Counted from the stretch's first letter, positions 1 through 9,874 are shown. The stretch is 64,000 bases of DNA from Chitinophaga cymbidii (GCF_007992715.1 NZ_BKAU01000001.1:682001-746000); one strand, 5' to 3'. Translations and numbers: made by a program. The notes: generated by a model from the sequence alone, not told the origin.

Positions 1-2473
1 AGGAAGTGTACATATTATAGCGCGTGATCTCGTTCAGACCATGCGATTTTTTAATCGTCATAAAAGCCGAATACGGCACCATTTCGTCCCGGTCATTCTT
101 CACGTAAAGTTTCATCAGGTCGTCCGGCAGCGCCCTGTACTCGGGAGCGGCCTGCACGTATACTTTGAGCGAAGTACCGAAGCGGATGAAGCCAAGCTCA
201 TAAGTACTGCCTATCAAAATGGAGAGGTTGTCCATCGCCTTGCCGATGGACACGCCTTTCTGCATGGCCGCTTTGTTATCGATCTGCAATTCGTATTGCG
301 GATAGTTGGCGCTGAAGAACGTGAACAATCCCGTCAGCTCCTTGCGCTTCTGCAGCGCGGCCATGAACTGATCGTTCACTTTTTCCAGGTCCCGGTAATC
401 ATCGCTGTTGGTTTTGTCCAGCAGGCGCAGGGCAAAACCGCCTGCCGCGCCATAGCCGGGCACCGCGGGCGGGCCAAAGAACTCGATCGTGGCGCCGGGT
501 ATCTCTCTTGATTTTTCTTCCAGCTCTTCGATGATCTCGGTTACTGAATGTTTGCGTTCGGACCAGTCTTTCAGGTTGATGAGGCAGGTGCCGGCGTTGG
601 AGCCGCGGCCTTCCGTCAGCACTTCGTAACCCGCCAGCGCGGAAACGGACTGAATGCCTTCCACATGCTCAGCGATCTCCTGCAATTTCCGGGCGAGGTC
701 GTTGGTCCTTTCCAGCGTGGAGCCCGGAGGCGTTTGTATGATCGCATAGATCATCCCCTGGTCTTCATTGGGAATGAAGCCGGACGGCAGGTTCCGGGAG
801 ATGCCGAGGATGCCCGCGCCGAAAGCCAGCAGTATGCCAAAGGTCACCACCCGTCTGTTTACGATCAGCTGTAACAGCGCTGCATATTTGCCTGTCAGCT
901 TTTCGAAGCCGCGGTTAAAGCCATCGAGAAACCGGTCTATGATCGTTTTCTTCTTGGGTTTTCCATGATTGTTCTTCAGGATCATGGCGCAAAGCACCGG
1001 CGTGAGCGTTAACGCCACAACGCCTGAAAGTACGATGGAAGTGGCCATGGTGATGGCGAACTGCCGGTAGAAGATGCCCACGGGGCCGGACATGAACGCC
1101 ACCGGAATAAACACCGCCGCCATCACGAACGTAATGGCTACGATGGCGCCGCTGATCTCGTGTATCACTTTCATGGTGGCCTGGTACGGCGAAAGCCCTT
1201 CCTCCTCCATCTTCGCATGCACGGCCTCTATCACCACGATCGCATTATCAACGACTATACCGATCGCCAGCACGAGCGCAAACAGGGTGATCAGGTTGAT
1301 GGTGAGCCCGAATAACTGCATGAAGAAAAAGGAGCCGACCAGCGATACGGGCACCGCCAGCGTAGGGATGAGTGTGGACCGCCAGTCGCCAAGGAATATG
1401 AACACTACGATCGCTACCAGCACAAAAGCCTCCGCCAGCGTATGCACTACTTTTTCAATGGAGGCGTTCAGGAAGTTGGAAACGTCATAGCTGATCTCGT
1501 AATCCATCCCCGGCGGAAAGGAGCTGCCCTTGATCTCTTCCAGCTTCTCCTTGATCCTTTTGATCACATCACTCGCATTACTGCCATAGGTCTGTTTCAG
1601 CACGATCGCTGCCGATGGATGATTGTTGAGATTGGAATAGATATCGTAAAATTCACTGCCAAATTCAACATCCGCAATGTCTTTCAGGTAAAGGATCTCA
1701 CCGTCAGCATTGGCGCGGATGATCACATCTTTATACTGCTCCGGCTTGTTATACCTTCCCGGATAGGTCAGTACATATTCCAGGGCTTCCGAGCGCTTGC
1801 CGTCGCTGCGGCCCAGCCTTCCCGGCGATCCGATGATGCTCTGGCTGCCGAGGGCTTCCATTACCTCCTCGGTGGAAACGTTGTACGCCCGCATCCTGTC
1901 CGGCTTCAGCCAGATACGCATCGCATATTGCCGGCTGCCGAGAATTTGTGCGCTGCCGATACCTTTTACCCTTCGCAGTTCCTGCAATATGTTGATGTTG
2001 GCATAGTTGTAGAGGAAGTTCTCGTCCGCCTTCGGGTCCTTGCTGTATACGTTCACGTACATCAGCATGTTCGGCTGAAGGATATTCACCACGATCCCTT
2101 CACGCTGCACCAGCGGCGGCAGCCTGCTGGTCACCTGCTCGATGCGGTTCTTCACGTTTACGACCGCCTGGCTCGGATCGGTCCCCAGTTCAAACACTAC
2201 CTGTATGTTGGCTTCACCGGCGCTGGTAGCGTCGGAGGTCATGTACTTCATGCCGGGCACGCCGTTCACGGCTTTCTCCATCGGGATGAGCACAGACTGT
2301 ACCAGCACATCCGCGCTGGCGCCGGGATAAGCTACGCTCACGATCACCCTCGGCGGCGCAATGGAGGGGAATTGTGAGGTAGGTAAAGAATAGATGGCCA
2401 GTACGCCCATAAAGATTATGACGAGCGATATCACGATGGCGAACACCGGCCTTTTCATGAATATGTTAAACAT
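1..2473 (-). CDS. RND efflux transporter inner-membrane permease (HAE1/AcrB type), 3' end cut by window
   Basis: Reading the minus strand from the ATG at 2473-2471 gives an open frame of 824 codons that runs off the window start; full-length members have about 1,050 residues, so roughly the last fifth is missing. The start reads MFNIFMKRPVFAIVISLVII, the usual cytoplasmic start and first membrane helix of AcrB-like pumps. It continues with GEANIQVVFELGTDP and a helix-rich segment carrying ALVLAIGIVVDNAIVVIE, the TM4 motif whose acidic residues carry protons. In this family the protein is a trimer that exports drugs or other small molecules by proton antiport. The adaptor gene lies 25 bases upstream in the same direction, so the two form an operon. 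An outer-membrane factor probably follows beyond the edge. The substrate cannot be read from the sequence. Confidence 0.97.
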   Translation of the reverse strand, partial: MFNIFMKRPVFAIVISLVIIFMGVLAIYSLPTSQFPSIAPPRVIVSVAYPGASADVLVQSVLIPMEKAVNGVPGMKYMTSDATSAGEANIQVVFELGTDPSQAVVNVKNRIEQVTSRLPPLVQREGIVVNILQPNMLMYVNVYSKDPKADENFLYNYANINILQELRRVKGIGSAQILGSRQYAMRIWLKPDRMRAYNVSTEEVMEALGSQSIIGSPGRLGRSDGKRSEALEYVLTYPGRYNKPEQYKDVIIRANADGEILYLKDIADVEFGSEFYDIYSNLNNHPSAAIVLKQTYGSNASDVIKRIKEKLEEIKGSSFPPGMDYEISYDVSNFLNASIEKVVHTLAEAFVLVAIVVFIFLGDWRSTLIPTLAVPVSLVGSFFFMQLFGLTINLITLFALVLAIGIVVDNAIVVIEAVHAKMEEEGLSPYQATMKVIHEISGAIVAITFVMAAVFIPVAFMSGPVGIFYRQFAITMATSIVLSGVVALTLTPVLCAMILKNNHGKPKKKTIIDRFLDGFNRGFEKLTGKYAALLQLIVNRRVVTFGILLAFGAGILGISRNLPSGFIPNEDQGMIYAIIQTPPGSTLERTNDLARKLQEIAEHVEGIQSVSALAGYEVLTEGRGSNAGTCLINLKDWSERKHSVTEIIEELEEKSREIPGATIEFFGPPAVPGYGAAGGFALRLLDKTNSDDYRDLEKVNDQFMAALQKRKELTGLFTFFSANYPQYELQIDNKAAMQKGVSIGKAMDNLSILIGSTYELGFIRFGTSLKVYVQAAPEYRALPDDLMKLYVKNDRDEMVPYSAFMTIKKSHGLNEITRYNMYTS

Positions 2474-2498
2474 TCTCTTGCTTTTTTAGATACTTACA

Positions 2499-3584
2499 TT
2501 ATTCCGTCGGCAACATTAAATGAGCGATGATCGATTTGGGTTCTTCATAGTCGAACGCGATCTTGTCGTTATTCTTCACTTTCCGCAAGCCCTCCAGCAG
2601 TATCTTCTCGTTTTCCGCCAGACCTTCCTTCACCACGTACAGGTCGGGCATTTCGGCGCCGACGGTGATGTGCCGCAGCTGCACCACATTGTCTTTGTTC
2701 ACCACAAAAACATATTTTTTGTCCAGTATCTCGAGCGTAGCTTTCTGCGGGATGATCAGCGCATTCTTGAGCGGTTCCCGGATGAGGATGGTGCCGGTTT
2801 CGCCATGCCTTAACAGGCGTTCCGGGTTGGGAAATGTTGCGCGGAATGCGATGTTGCCGGTTTCGCTGTTGAATTCTGCTTCGATGGTTTCCACCACGCC
2901 GGGGTGTTTGAACAGTGCTTTGTTAGCCATCAGCAGGTCAACCTTTATCTTTTCTTTAGGCTTTACTTCAGCGGCATAGTTCAGGTATTCCGGTTCGGAC
3001 ACGTTAAAGTACACCCACATGCGGCTGTTGTCTGACAGGCTGGTGAGGAGATCGCCTTCTTCCACAAGGCTTCCCAGCTTCAGGTGGAGGTGGTCAACGA
3101 TACCGTCGAACGGCGCCCTGATCTCGGTAAAGGCCAGGTGCACCTGGGCGAGCGACAATTCCGCTTTTGCTTTTTTCAGCCGGGCGTTGGCCAGCGCCAG
3201 TTCATTTTTGGATACCACATTCCTGTCCGCGAGGGACTTTGTGTTCTGCACTTCAATTTCAGCGGCCTGGGCTTCGGCCTCTGCTTTCATCAACTCCGCT
3301 TCGTATATCCGTGGCATGATCCTGAATAATATCTGCCCGGCTTTTACGAATTGTCCTTCGTCTACCAGCACGTCCTGCAGGTACCCTTTTTCTTGGGCGC
3401 GCAGTTCAATGTTACGGATGGAACGTATCTGGCAAACGTATTCGCTGGTGATCGCGGTGTCCATTTTAAGTGGGCTCGTTACCACCAGTTTCGATGATTC
3501 TTCCTTGTTTCCTTCCTTCGGTTTGCAGCTTGTATGGCACAGCAAGGCGCACAAGCCCATGAGCATGAGAATTTGCTTCATCAT
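2499..3584 (-). CDS. RND efflux periplasmic adaptor subunit (membrane fusion protein), lipoprotein
   Basis: 361 residues. The N-terminus is a lipoprotein signal with a cysteine after CALLCHTS. It is followed by the biotinyl-lipoyl-like half around ELRAQEKGYLQDVLVDEGQFV, a coiled alpha-hairpin (about residues 100-150, rich in Ala, Glu and Lys) and the second lipoyl half and beta-barrel (FDGIVDHLHLKLGSLVEEGD onward). This order is diagnostic of AcrA/MexA-type adaptors, which link the inner-membrane pump to the outer-membrane channel. It is the first gene of the pump operon and ends 25 bases before the permease start. Two ATG codons stand in tandem at 3584 and 3581 and either could be the start. 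No regulator gene is adjacent. Confidence 0.97.
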   Translation of the reverse strand: MMKQILMLMGLCALLCHTSCKPKEGNKEESSKLVVTSPLKMDTAITSEYVCQIRSIRNIELRAQEKGYLQDVLVDEGQFVKAGQILFRIMPRIYEAELMKAEAEAQAAEIEVQNTKSLADRNVVSKNELALANARLKKAKAELSLAQVHLAFTEIRAPFDGIVDHLHLKLGSLVEEGDLLTSLSDNSRMWVYFNVSEPEYLNYAAEVKPKEKIKVDLLMANKALFKHPGVVETIEAEFNSETGNIAFRATFPNPERLLRHGETGTILIREPLKNALIIPQKATLEILDKKYVFVVNKDNVVQLRHITVGAEMPDLYVVKEGLAENEKILLEGLRKVKNNDKIAFDYEEPKSIIAHLMLPTE

Positions 3585-3698
3585 ATTATATGAGTTCTTG
3601 ATTCGGATTTATTTGTGATGGCGCATAACACGCCTGTCCGCATAGCTGGCGCCATGCAGGGAGATCAATAAAATAATGACGGGAATAAGGTCAGCGAA

Positions 3699-4088
3699 TC
3701 AGATCCTGATCACGCGATGCATGATGAATTTAGGGGAAGCGGCGTAAGAAAAATGTTCACAAAAGGGGAGCTGGTTTTCTGCGCTGCAGGTTATGTAACT
3801 GTCAACAGGCGCAATGTAAAAGATGGTGCGGGGTTTCCTGGCTGCGGGGTCTTTCCGGGAAGATCCGGGATCTTCGTCCTCCTGTATCTCTATCGCTTTT
3901 ACTTTATCGCGGCCCTTCCTGGCGCCGGGCGCATCGGTGGCGCAGATCTGAGCAGCATCCAGCTGTTCCGCGAAGAAGCGCGCCCGCGCGGAGCCTTCAA
4001 AAGTCTTCTCCAGCGAGAACCCATGCGCCAATCCTCCCGGCAGGAGAACATATAGCGATAAAATAAATCCAATTAACAGTCTGGTCAT
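3699..4088 (-). CDS. small secreted protein of unknown function
   Basis: 129 residues from the ATG at 4088. The frame stays open further upstream to 4304, but that extension crosses the hairpin terminator of the previous gene and is not protein-like. From 4088 the product begins with a clear signal peptide (MTRLLIGFILSLYVLLPGG, cleavage near AHG). The mature part is hydrophilic, with a basic/acidic middle (KVKAIEIQEDEDPG) and a tail holding two cysteines (YITCSAENQLPFCEHF) that could form a disulphide. I recognise no family. Separation by a terminator upstream and about 115 bases before the efflux operon downstream suggests a single-gene unit. The start is chosen on the signal peptide. Confidence 0.6.
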   Translation of the reverse strand: MTRLLIGFILSLYVLLPGGLAHGFSLEKTFEGSARARFFAEQLDAAQICATDAPGARKGRDKVKAIEIQEDEDPGSSRKDPAARKPRTIFYIAPVDSYITCSAENQLPFCEHFSYAASPKFIMHRVIRI

Positions 4089-4223
4089 CTTGGCTTCAAA
4101 ATTGATCCGGGACAGTACAGCGCTGTTTTTTTTAGAGAGCAGGCTTACTTTTTTCTCATTTTCCGGCGTAAAATTAATAGCAAAGCGCGCAAACTGCAAA
4201 CTATTTTTTTTGTTAAATAAAGA

Positions 4224-4251
4224 AGGGTTGCCGGGGAAAGGAGGCAACCCT
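4224..4251 (-). terminator. intrinsic terminator after the 4286-5089 lipoprotein gene
   Basis: A perfect 9-bp inverted repeat, AGGGTTGCC / GGCAACCCT, flanks a 10-base loop. On the minus strand it is followed by a T-rich run (TTCTTTATTT). It begins 35 bases after the stop codon of the lipoprotein gene, the normal place for a Rho-independent terminator. Confidence 0.75.
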
Positions 4252-4285
4252 CTGTAGGGCAAGGGATTTTGGAGTCTGAAATAAT

Positions 4286-5089
4286 CTAGTACATGAACAT
4301 GCATTCCTGGTAGTAGGCATAGGTTCCGTCGCCCATGTCCGCCGCGGCCATTTTAATGATCTGGTGGTTGTTGATATTGAATCCGCAACGGGCTTCAACC
4401 GTACCTCCACCGCCAAAGGGGTTTTGCGGGTCGATGGGCAGCATACCGGGAATCATTTCGCCATCCGGTGTGCGTACTTCCGCCATAAAGAAACCGCTCC
4501 CCACAAAGAGAGAAAATTCGGTGAACGATCCTCTTTTTACATCTTTATAAATATGGACGGGGGGAACTTCGGCATACGCAAAATCGACAACCTTGTACAC
4601 CAGGATATCAAAGGTTTCCGGGAATGCCGGGTCGTTTACATAAAAGGCCATCATGAAGCTATCTACCGGCACATCGGTGGCTTGCCCGCCAACGATGAAC
4701 AGCGGTTGGGCGGATTCCGCGGTATCGATCTGGTAGATGGTATATGTTGATTCCCCTGCGGGGATAGTGATCATGGTATCCAGCAGCACGGTGTTACTGT
4801 ATATTTCCGTGATGCTCAGCCGTTGCGGCGTGGCAGCTCTTTCCACCACATTGGTGTACTGCCCCACGATGGCAGCGCTGTCTGCTATGGTAAAGTCGTT
4901 CACTTTAATACTATACAATACCGGCGCCTGCTTCAGCGACCTTATTTCAAAATTCACTTTGGAAAATTCCGGTATCAGTTCCTGCGTTCCCTCTTTGGAA
5001 CAGGAGAAAAACGCAACAAGCACGAGCAGGATGGCTCCTGTCGATAAAAAAAATCTCCTGCGGACATGTAAAATTCGATTCATCATCAT
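4286..5089 (-). CDS. secreted lipoprotein, possibly DUF4397-like
   Basis: 267 residues with a lipoprotein signal (VLVAFFSCSKEG, Cys near residue 30). The rest is beta-rich with no membrane segment, so it is an outer-membrane-anchored or surface lipoprotein. The first half resembles the repeated beta-sandwich lipoproteins that Bacteroidota encode near TonB receptors (DUF4397-like: VNDFTIADSAAIVGQYTNV, then an ESTYTIYQIDT strand). That assignment is from memory of the pattern and is weak. A putative terminator lies upstream (5110-5142) and a strong one downstream, so it may be transcribed alone or by read-through from the sigma/FecR/TonB cluster above it. Function unknown. Confidence 0.8.
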   Translation of the reverse strand: MMMNRILHVRRRFFLSTGAILLVLVAFFSCSKEGTQELIPEFSKVNFEIRSLKQAPVLYSIKVNDFTIADSAAIVGQYTNVVERAATPQRLSITEIYSNTVLLDTMITIPAGESTYTIYQIDTAESAQPLFIVGGQATDVPVDSFMMAFYVNDPAFPETFDILVYKVVDFAYAEVPPVHIYKDVKRGSFTEFSLFVGSGFFMAEVRTPDGEMIPGMLPIDPQNPFGGGGTVEARCGFNINNHQIIKMAAADMGDGTYAYYQECMFMY

Positions 5090-5109
5090 TTGTATGTTTT
5101 TTGTTTTAA

Positions 5110-5142
5110 AAGAAGCAGGCAGCCTTTTGCTACCCGCTTCTT
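5110..5142 (-). terminator. probable intrinsic terminator after the TonB receptor / beta-helix lipoprotein operon
   Basis: The outer arms AAGAAGC / GCTTCTT continue inward as an imperfect stem closed by a short A-rich loop. On the minus strand it is followed by TTTAAAACAAAAAAC, a mixed T/A tract. It lies 35 bases past the stop codon of the 5178-6566 gene. The tract is not a clean U-run, so read-through is possible. Confidence 0.55.
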
Positions 5143-5177
5143 AATATTTTCATTGCATCAATCAGACAATAAAAAAA

Positions 5178-6566
5178 CTATTCGCAGAACATGGCCGGCG
5201 GCAGGAAGCCAACACAGTTGGTCCAGCAGCCCAGCCAGTTGCGGTTCAGCGCGGCGAATGCGCCTCTGTAGTTCACTGATTTGTTCAGGAAGTTATCAGC
5301 CGTGGGGATGATGTTCGTGGGCCAGCCGGTAGTGAAATTGGCGGCAACAGCGGAGAACGGCGCGAAATTGAGGCTGGTGCCATTGGAACCACAGTTGAAC
5401 GCGGACACCAGGCCGGAAGTACCGCTGAGAATATTGTTGCTTGCATCCAGCGGAGCAACGTTAGACGGCGTTTGTGTACCGAAGCGGTACACCTGGTTGT
5501 ACTTGAACTCGGTTTTAACAGACGGCGCATCAAAACGGGCCGCATAAGAAGTAGAACCATCGCCATAACCCATCACGATAGAGTTACGCATGATATAATC
5601 GGCTGACCTTCTGAAGCGAACGCCGTTCAGTGTGCCGCTGAGTGCGGAGGTAGGGCCGCCTACGATGGTGATGTTTGACAGGATGGGGCGGGTTTTCGGA
5701 AGATCGCCGCTGTTGTCGAATTCATCGTTATCGCATTCGATGCCGTTTGCATCCGCGTAAGTCTGCGTGAAGCAGCAGCTGCTGCGAACGATCAGGGCGA
5801 ACTGGATCGCGCCGCGATAACCATAGTCGAAGTCCAGGCCATCATCATTCATGGCAAGACCTACCAGGTAGCTGGCGTTCACCGTACCGCCGAAAAATTC
5901 GAAGGCATCATCAGCGCCCCAGGCCACTTCTACATGGTGGAGGGTAGTGCCGCTGCCCACACCGCCGAGGGTGAGGCCGTTCAGTTCTTTGTTGGGAGCT
6001 ACCACAGCACCGGCGTATTCGATCCTTACGAATTTGAACACACCGGAGTTGTCCAGCGAATCGGTACCGCCATAGGTCACGTCGATGCCGGGGGGCAGCG
6101 TGGGCAGGTCGATACCTTCAATTACAGGATTAACTTTGTTCACGATAGACCGGCCCAGGAGCACAACGCCGCCCCAGTCGCCGGGAGTTCTGGAAGGATT
6201 GCTTCCGTCTATGCGTGCGGTAAATACGATCGGGTTACAGGAATCGCCGTTAGCGAAGATCTGGCCGCCTTTGGTAACCACCAGTGCTGATGATTCGTTG
6301 GGATCGGATTTCCAGATGCCTTCAATGCGGGTTCCGGGCTCAATGGTCAATACACCGCCGTTGTCTACATACGTCTTTCCATCCAGAATGTACACGGTGT
6401 CGTTGTGCAGCGTTTTGCTGCCGGAAATAACGCCGGGCAATACGGAGGTCGGGCAAACAGCGAGCGCGCCGGCCTGCAGGGCTCTGTCTTCCTGCTTGCC
6501 GTCTTTCTTACATGCGCCCAGTGCAACGAGCGTTAAGGCAGCAGCGCCAAATAGAATCTTTTTCAT
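5178..6566 (-). CDS. beta-helix-like surface lipoprotein partnered with a TonB receptor
   Basis: 462 residues from the ATG at 6566. The frame is open to 6617, but MKKILFGAAALTLVALGAC is the natural lipoprotein signal, with Cys at 19. The body has repeated short hydrophobic strands and turns typical of a right-handed parallel beta-helix (GVLTIEPGTRIEG, GDWGGVVLLGRS, GVRFRRSADYIMRNSIVMG). A very acidic Asn/Asp loop (GIECDNDEFDNSGD) may bind metal, and a CC pair and further cysteines are present. Proteins of this kind commonly sit directly downstream of TonB receptors in Bacteroidota and may capture a ligand at the cell surface in place of SusD. It starts 57 bases after the receptor stop and is probably co-transcribed. 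The ligand is unknown. Confidence 0.85.
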   Translation of the reverse strand: MKKILFGAAALTLVALGACKKDGKQEDRALQAGALAVCPTSVLPGVISGSKTLHNDTVYILDGKTYVDNGGVLTIEPGTRIEGIWKSDPNESSALVVTKGGQIFANGDSCNPIVFTARIDGSNPSRTPGDWGGVVLLGRSIVNKVNPVIEGIDLPTLPPGIDVTYGGTDSLDNSGVFKFVRIEYAGAVVAPNKELNGLTLGGVGSGTTLHHVEVAWGADDAFEFFGGTVNASYLVGLAMNDDGLDFDYGYRGAIQFALIVRSSCCFTQTYADANGIECDNDEFDNSGDLPKTRPILSNITIVGGPTSALSGTLNGVRFRRSADYIMRNSIVMGYGDGSTSYAARFDAPSVKTEFKYNQVYRFGTQTPSNVAPLDASNNILSGTSGLVSAFNCGSNGTSLNFAPFSAVAANFTTGWPTNIIPTADNFLNKSVNYRGAFAALNRNWLGCWTNCVGFLPPAMFCE

Positions 6567-6623
6567 GGGATCTTTTTGATTAACAATTTTTGGGAATCGG
6601 GTTATACTATGATGCAATGAAAA

Positions 6624-9600
6624 CTAGAAATTGTACGTCGCGCTAAAACTCATGTTCACGCCTCTCTGTGACTTGTATCTTGAAAAATCCTTGTCCGGGT
6701 TGTACCGGGTGCCTTTGGGATCATTGTTTCCGTTGTCGCTATGTCTGTTCGGTGGTTCTCCTTTTGTATAGTTGTTGTAGATAATAAAGTCCTGATGCAA
6801 CAGATCACTGACATTAAAGCGAAGGGTCAATTTATCTTTCAGCAACGAAGCGTTCAATTGCAGGTCGATCACATCGCGGGGATTTTCGTATTCATCCTGC
6901 CAGGGATATAAACCGCCAGCCACGATCCGTTTGCCATAACGGTTATAGCTTACCTGGAAACCGATGGGCTTGCCTACATACCCGATCCCTGCGTTGTAGA
7001 TGCTGGGAGATAGGCCTTGCACCGGCCGGTTCCGCGAGTCGCCCGGCAGTTCCGTTTCATCCCCACCGGTAACGCCATTAGAAGCTTTTAGAAGCGCGTC
7101 TGTATTATATTTCACATTTGCTTTCATCCAGCTGGCGTTGCCGCTTACATAGATATTGGACAGCAGACGGGATGCGGGGTTGATGAAGTTCAGCGATTTT
7201 CGAAAGTCTATCTCTATGCCGTCGCTCACGGAGCTTTCCAGATTGAAATAGAAATATAACAGGCTACCGGAACCTTGGGAAGCGATCAACTCTACCGGCG
7301 AATCGAAATATTTGTGAAAAAGCGACAGCGAAAGCACCTCGCCCGTGGCAGGATAAAATTCATACCGCAAATCTACGTTTGTGATCCTTGCATCTTTTAA
7401 TCCCAGTGCACCTTTATATTCCGTACGGGTTTTAAACTCGAAATATTCAAATGCCGACCTTTCCCTGAAATCTGGACGGCTCATTGTTTGAGAAACCGCC
7501 ACTCTTAAATTCATTTTGGGATGTATCGAATAAACAAGATTGGCAGAAGGCAGCCAGTCGAGTTTATGATAGGTATAATTATCAACACGTTCGCCTTCCA
7601 CGTAGAACAGACTGTTCACGAACATCGTATTGTCTTCCGCTCTCACTCCGCCGATGAAACGCAGTTTACTGAATAGATTGGCGTCCAGCATCAGGTAGCC
7701 CGCATGCATACGCTGGAAACCGTCATATGCGTTACCATCGTAGAAAGCCTTAGTGTAGTAAATGTATCCGGGTCTGATAAATTCCGGTGCCAACAACCGG
7801 AAGTCCGGCAGGCCAAAAGTGTTTTTATCAAAGTCTGTATCCAACATTCCCTCATTTTCTTTGATAGCAGCAAGACCAAAGCTGCTGAAATCCGCTTCCC
7901 GGTAGGTACCAGCATATCCCGCTTTGATGCGCTGTTGCTGATTTCCGACGGTAAGGGGTAGTACTATACTAGCCGTCCAGTTGTACCGTGTTTCATCCAG
8001 CCTGGAATTGAACATGCTCAGTCCTCTGGAAAGATTACCTGTACGATCCTCCAACCCGTGATATATATACAGGTCATCATGCCCGAAAGACCGAAGCCCC
8101 ATCGAGTTCCGCGTATCCGGCTGGTCACGGGTCACAGAAATCTTGTCCGCGCTCCAGTCCAGCCTGATCCCCCGCTTGCTCAATGCATGTTCCCCTTCCA
8201 GGCGGTGCTGCCACATTTCATTGATAGTAGTAATGGAAAGGTAATTCCGGAGGGTACCGTCAAAGAAACCGGGCATGGGGCCAAAAGCATCTGATGTTTC
8301 ATTTACAAACAGGTGATTGTACAGGTTCTTGAAAGCGATCTTGTGTTTTTTCGCCTGGTATGCTACATTAAACACACCGCCCAGCGAAGAACGGAAAACA
8401 TAATTGCTTCCCCTGAAATCGTACGCCTCCGTGGCATAGATCCTTCTTTCTTCATCTTCCTTCACTTCTTCATGCCGGTACAATCCACCCAACACTACGC
8501 CGATGTTGGCGCCGTTCTTCAGCGGCAGCTTCTTGCCGATGTTGAACTGGTAGTTCTGCACCGGGGAATATTTGTATTTATAAATACCCCAGTTATTCGG
8601 TATCTGCCGGCCCATTTCCCCGATCTTCTCCGGGTCCTGCAATGCGAAATACTTATCGGCATCCCAGTTGTTCTTCTTCCACCAGGTTTTTGTACCATCG
8701 TCATAACCGAGGTAATCGTTTTTTCCTCTTTTCGCGCTGTACATATCTTTCCCGACACTGTTGGTATTGATGCCGGTGCCGAGTGTGATGTTGTAATAGC
8801 TCTCCGCGGGAATATCCTTTGTGTTCACCTGCACCAGCCCGCCGGCGAATTCGGATGAGAGGTCCGGCGTGGCCGTTTTGTGGATCACGATGTTGTCTAT
8901 CAGGCCGCTCGGGATGATGTCGAACGCGAAGTTGCGCCTGTTAGGCTCCGTACTGGGCAGCATGGAACCGTTCAGCAGTACGGTATTGTACCTTTCGCTC
9001 AGGCCGCGCACGGTCACATATTTTTCTTCCTGCACGGTGAGGCCGCTCACGCGCTTCAGTACCTGCGCGGCGTTGTTGTCCGGCGTAACCCTGATCTGTT
9101 CGGCGCTGATGCCATCTGAAATGGCGGCGTTGTTCTTTTGCTTCAGGTACAGGGAAGAAATGGATTCCCGCCTGGCGGATGCTACCACTTCCACGCCTTT
9201 CAGCGTTCCTTTCTGTATGTTCAGGGCGATGTTCAGCACTACGGGACTGCCGCCTTTCACCACTACTTCATCGATCCTTTTGGTGGTATAACCAATAGAA
9301 CTGACGGTAACGCTATGCGTTCCTTCCGGTAATTCCAGCGTATATTCTCCTTTCACATCCGCAGTAGCGCCGTGATTGCCGGCTTTGACCGTAGCGCCGA
9401 TCACCGGGGTGTTATCCTTCGCATCCAGCACCTGGCCGGTGAGCATGCCGGAAGTATTATGCGTCGCGGGTTTTCTGTTGAGAATGATCACGTCATCCTC
9501 GATATGGAACATATAAACGGTTCCTTTCAAGGCCACGGTCAACACTTCGCGGATGCCGGCCTGGTTCACCTGCACCGTTACCGGGGTGGACAGGTCCACT

Positions 9601-9827
9601 TCTTCTTTCACCATATTCACTACATACCCCGTGCGGGACTCGATGATGGCGATCAGTTCACTTAAAGGCGCCTTGTTCAGCGAAAGCGTCAATGCTTTGC
9701 TTTGCGCGAACAATAAATGGGTCGATAAAACAGACAGGATCAGTAAAACACATGCCCGTGCAGCTTTTGTCCGGGCAAAAGTTCTCCCTTTCCCCCTTGC
9801 GGGAGATTTTTTTGTAAAATTGTTCAT
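6624..9827 (-). CDS. TonB-dependent outer-membrane receptor with STN signalling domain
   Basis: 1,067 residues. Domains in order: signal peptide (cleavage after HLLFAQ, about residue 42); STN domain (about 50-118, LSLNKAPLSELIAIIESRTG), which in this family contacts the FecR anti-sigma protein; a carboxypeptidase-regulatory-like beta-sandwich (about 130-205, GQVLDAKDNTPVIGATV); the plug (about 225-350, with VLKRVSGLTVQEEKYVTVRG); and a 22-strand barrel ending in aromatic Phe. The plug lacks the SusC-type ESISVLKDASATAIYG block, and no susD follows, so this is a classical receptor rather than SusC. With the sigma and fecR genes upstream it forms a trans-envelope signalling cassette: ligand binding outside would release the sigma factor inside. 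The ligand is not evident. Confidence 0.95.
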   Translation of the reverse strand: MNNFTKKSPARGKGRTFARTKAARACVLLILSVLSTHLLFAQSKALTLSLNKAPLSELIAIIESRTGYVVNMVKEEVDLSTPVTVQVNQAGIREVLTVALKGTVYMFHIEDDVIILNRKPATHNTSGMLTGQVLDAKDNTPVIGATVKAGNHGATADVKGEYTLELPEGTHSVTVSSIGYTTKRIDEVVVKGGSPVVLNIALNIQKGTLKGVEVVASARRESISSLYLKQKNNAAISDGISAEQIRVTPDNNAAQVLKRVSGLTVQEEKYVTVRGLSERYNTVLLNGSMLPSTEPNRRNFAFDIIPSGLIDNIVIHKTATPDLSSEFAGGLVQVNTKDIPAESYYNITLGTGINTNSVGKDMYSAKRGKNDYLGYDDGTKTWWKKNNWDADKYFALQDPEKIGEMGRQIPNNWGIYKYKYSPVQNYQFNIGKKLPLKNGANIGVVLGGLYRHEEVKEDEERRIYATEAYDFRGSNYVFRSSLGGVFNVAYQAKKHKIAFKNLYNHLFVNETSDAFGPMPGFFDGTLRNYLSITTINEMWQHRLEGEHALSKRGIRLDWSADKISVTRDQPDTRNSMGLRSFGHDDLYIYHGLEDRTGNLSRGLSMFNSRLDETRYNWTASIVLPLTVGNQQQRIKAGYAGTYREADFSSFGLAAIKENEGMLDTDFDKNTFGLPDFRLLAPEFIRPGYIYYTKAFYDGNAYDGFQRMHAGYLMLDANLFSKLRFIGGVRAEDNTMFVNSLFYVEGERVDNYTYHKLDWLPSANLVYSIHPKMNLRVAVSQTMSRPDFRERSAFEYFEFKTRTEYKGALGLKDARITNVDLRYEFYPATGEVLSLSLFHKYFDSPVELIASQGSGSLLYFYFNLESSVSDGIEIDFRKSLNFINPASRLLSNIYVSGNASWMKANVKYNTDALLKASNGVTGGDETELPGDSRNRPVQGLSPSIYNAGIGYVGKPIGFQVSYNRYGKRIVAGGLYPWQDEYENPRDVIDLQLNASLLKDKLTLRFNVSDLLHQDFIIYNNYTKGEPPNRHSDNGNNDPKGTRYNPDKDFSRYKSQRGVNMSFSATYNF

Positions 9828-9874
9828 CCTTATTTTTTACTTTTTGATTTGTGCGATAAAAGAATGCGGGTTCA

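Noticed and set aside
1442..2377. A 311-codon open frame on the plus strand
   Set aside because: It is antisense to the RND permease, whose protein shows clear family motifs on the minus strand; the plus frame has no recognisable fold and is an effect of GC-biased codon use.
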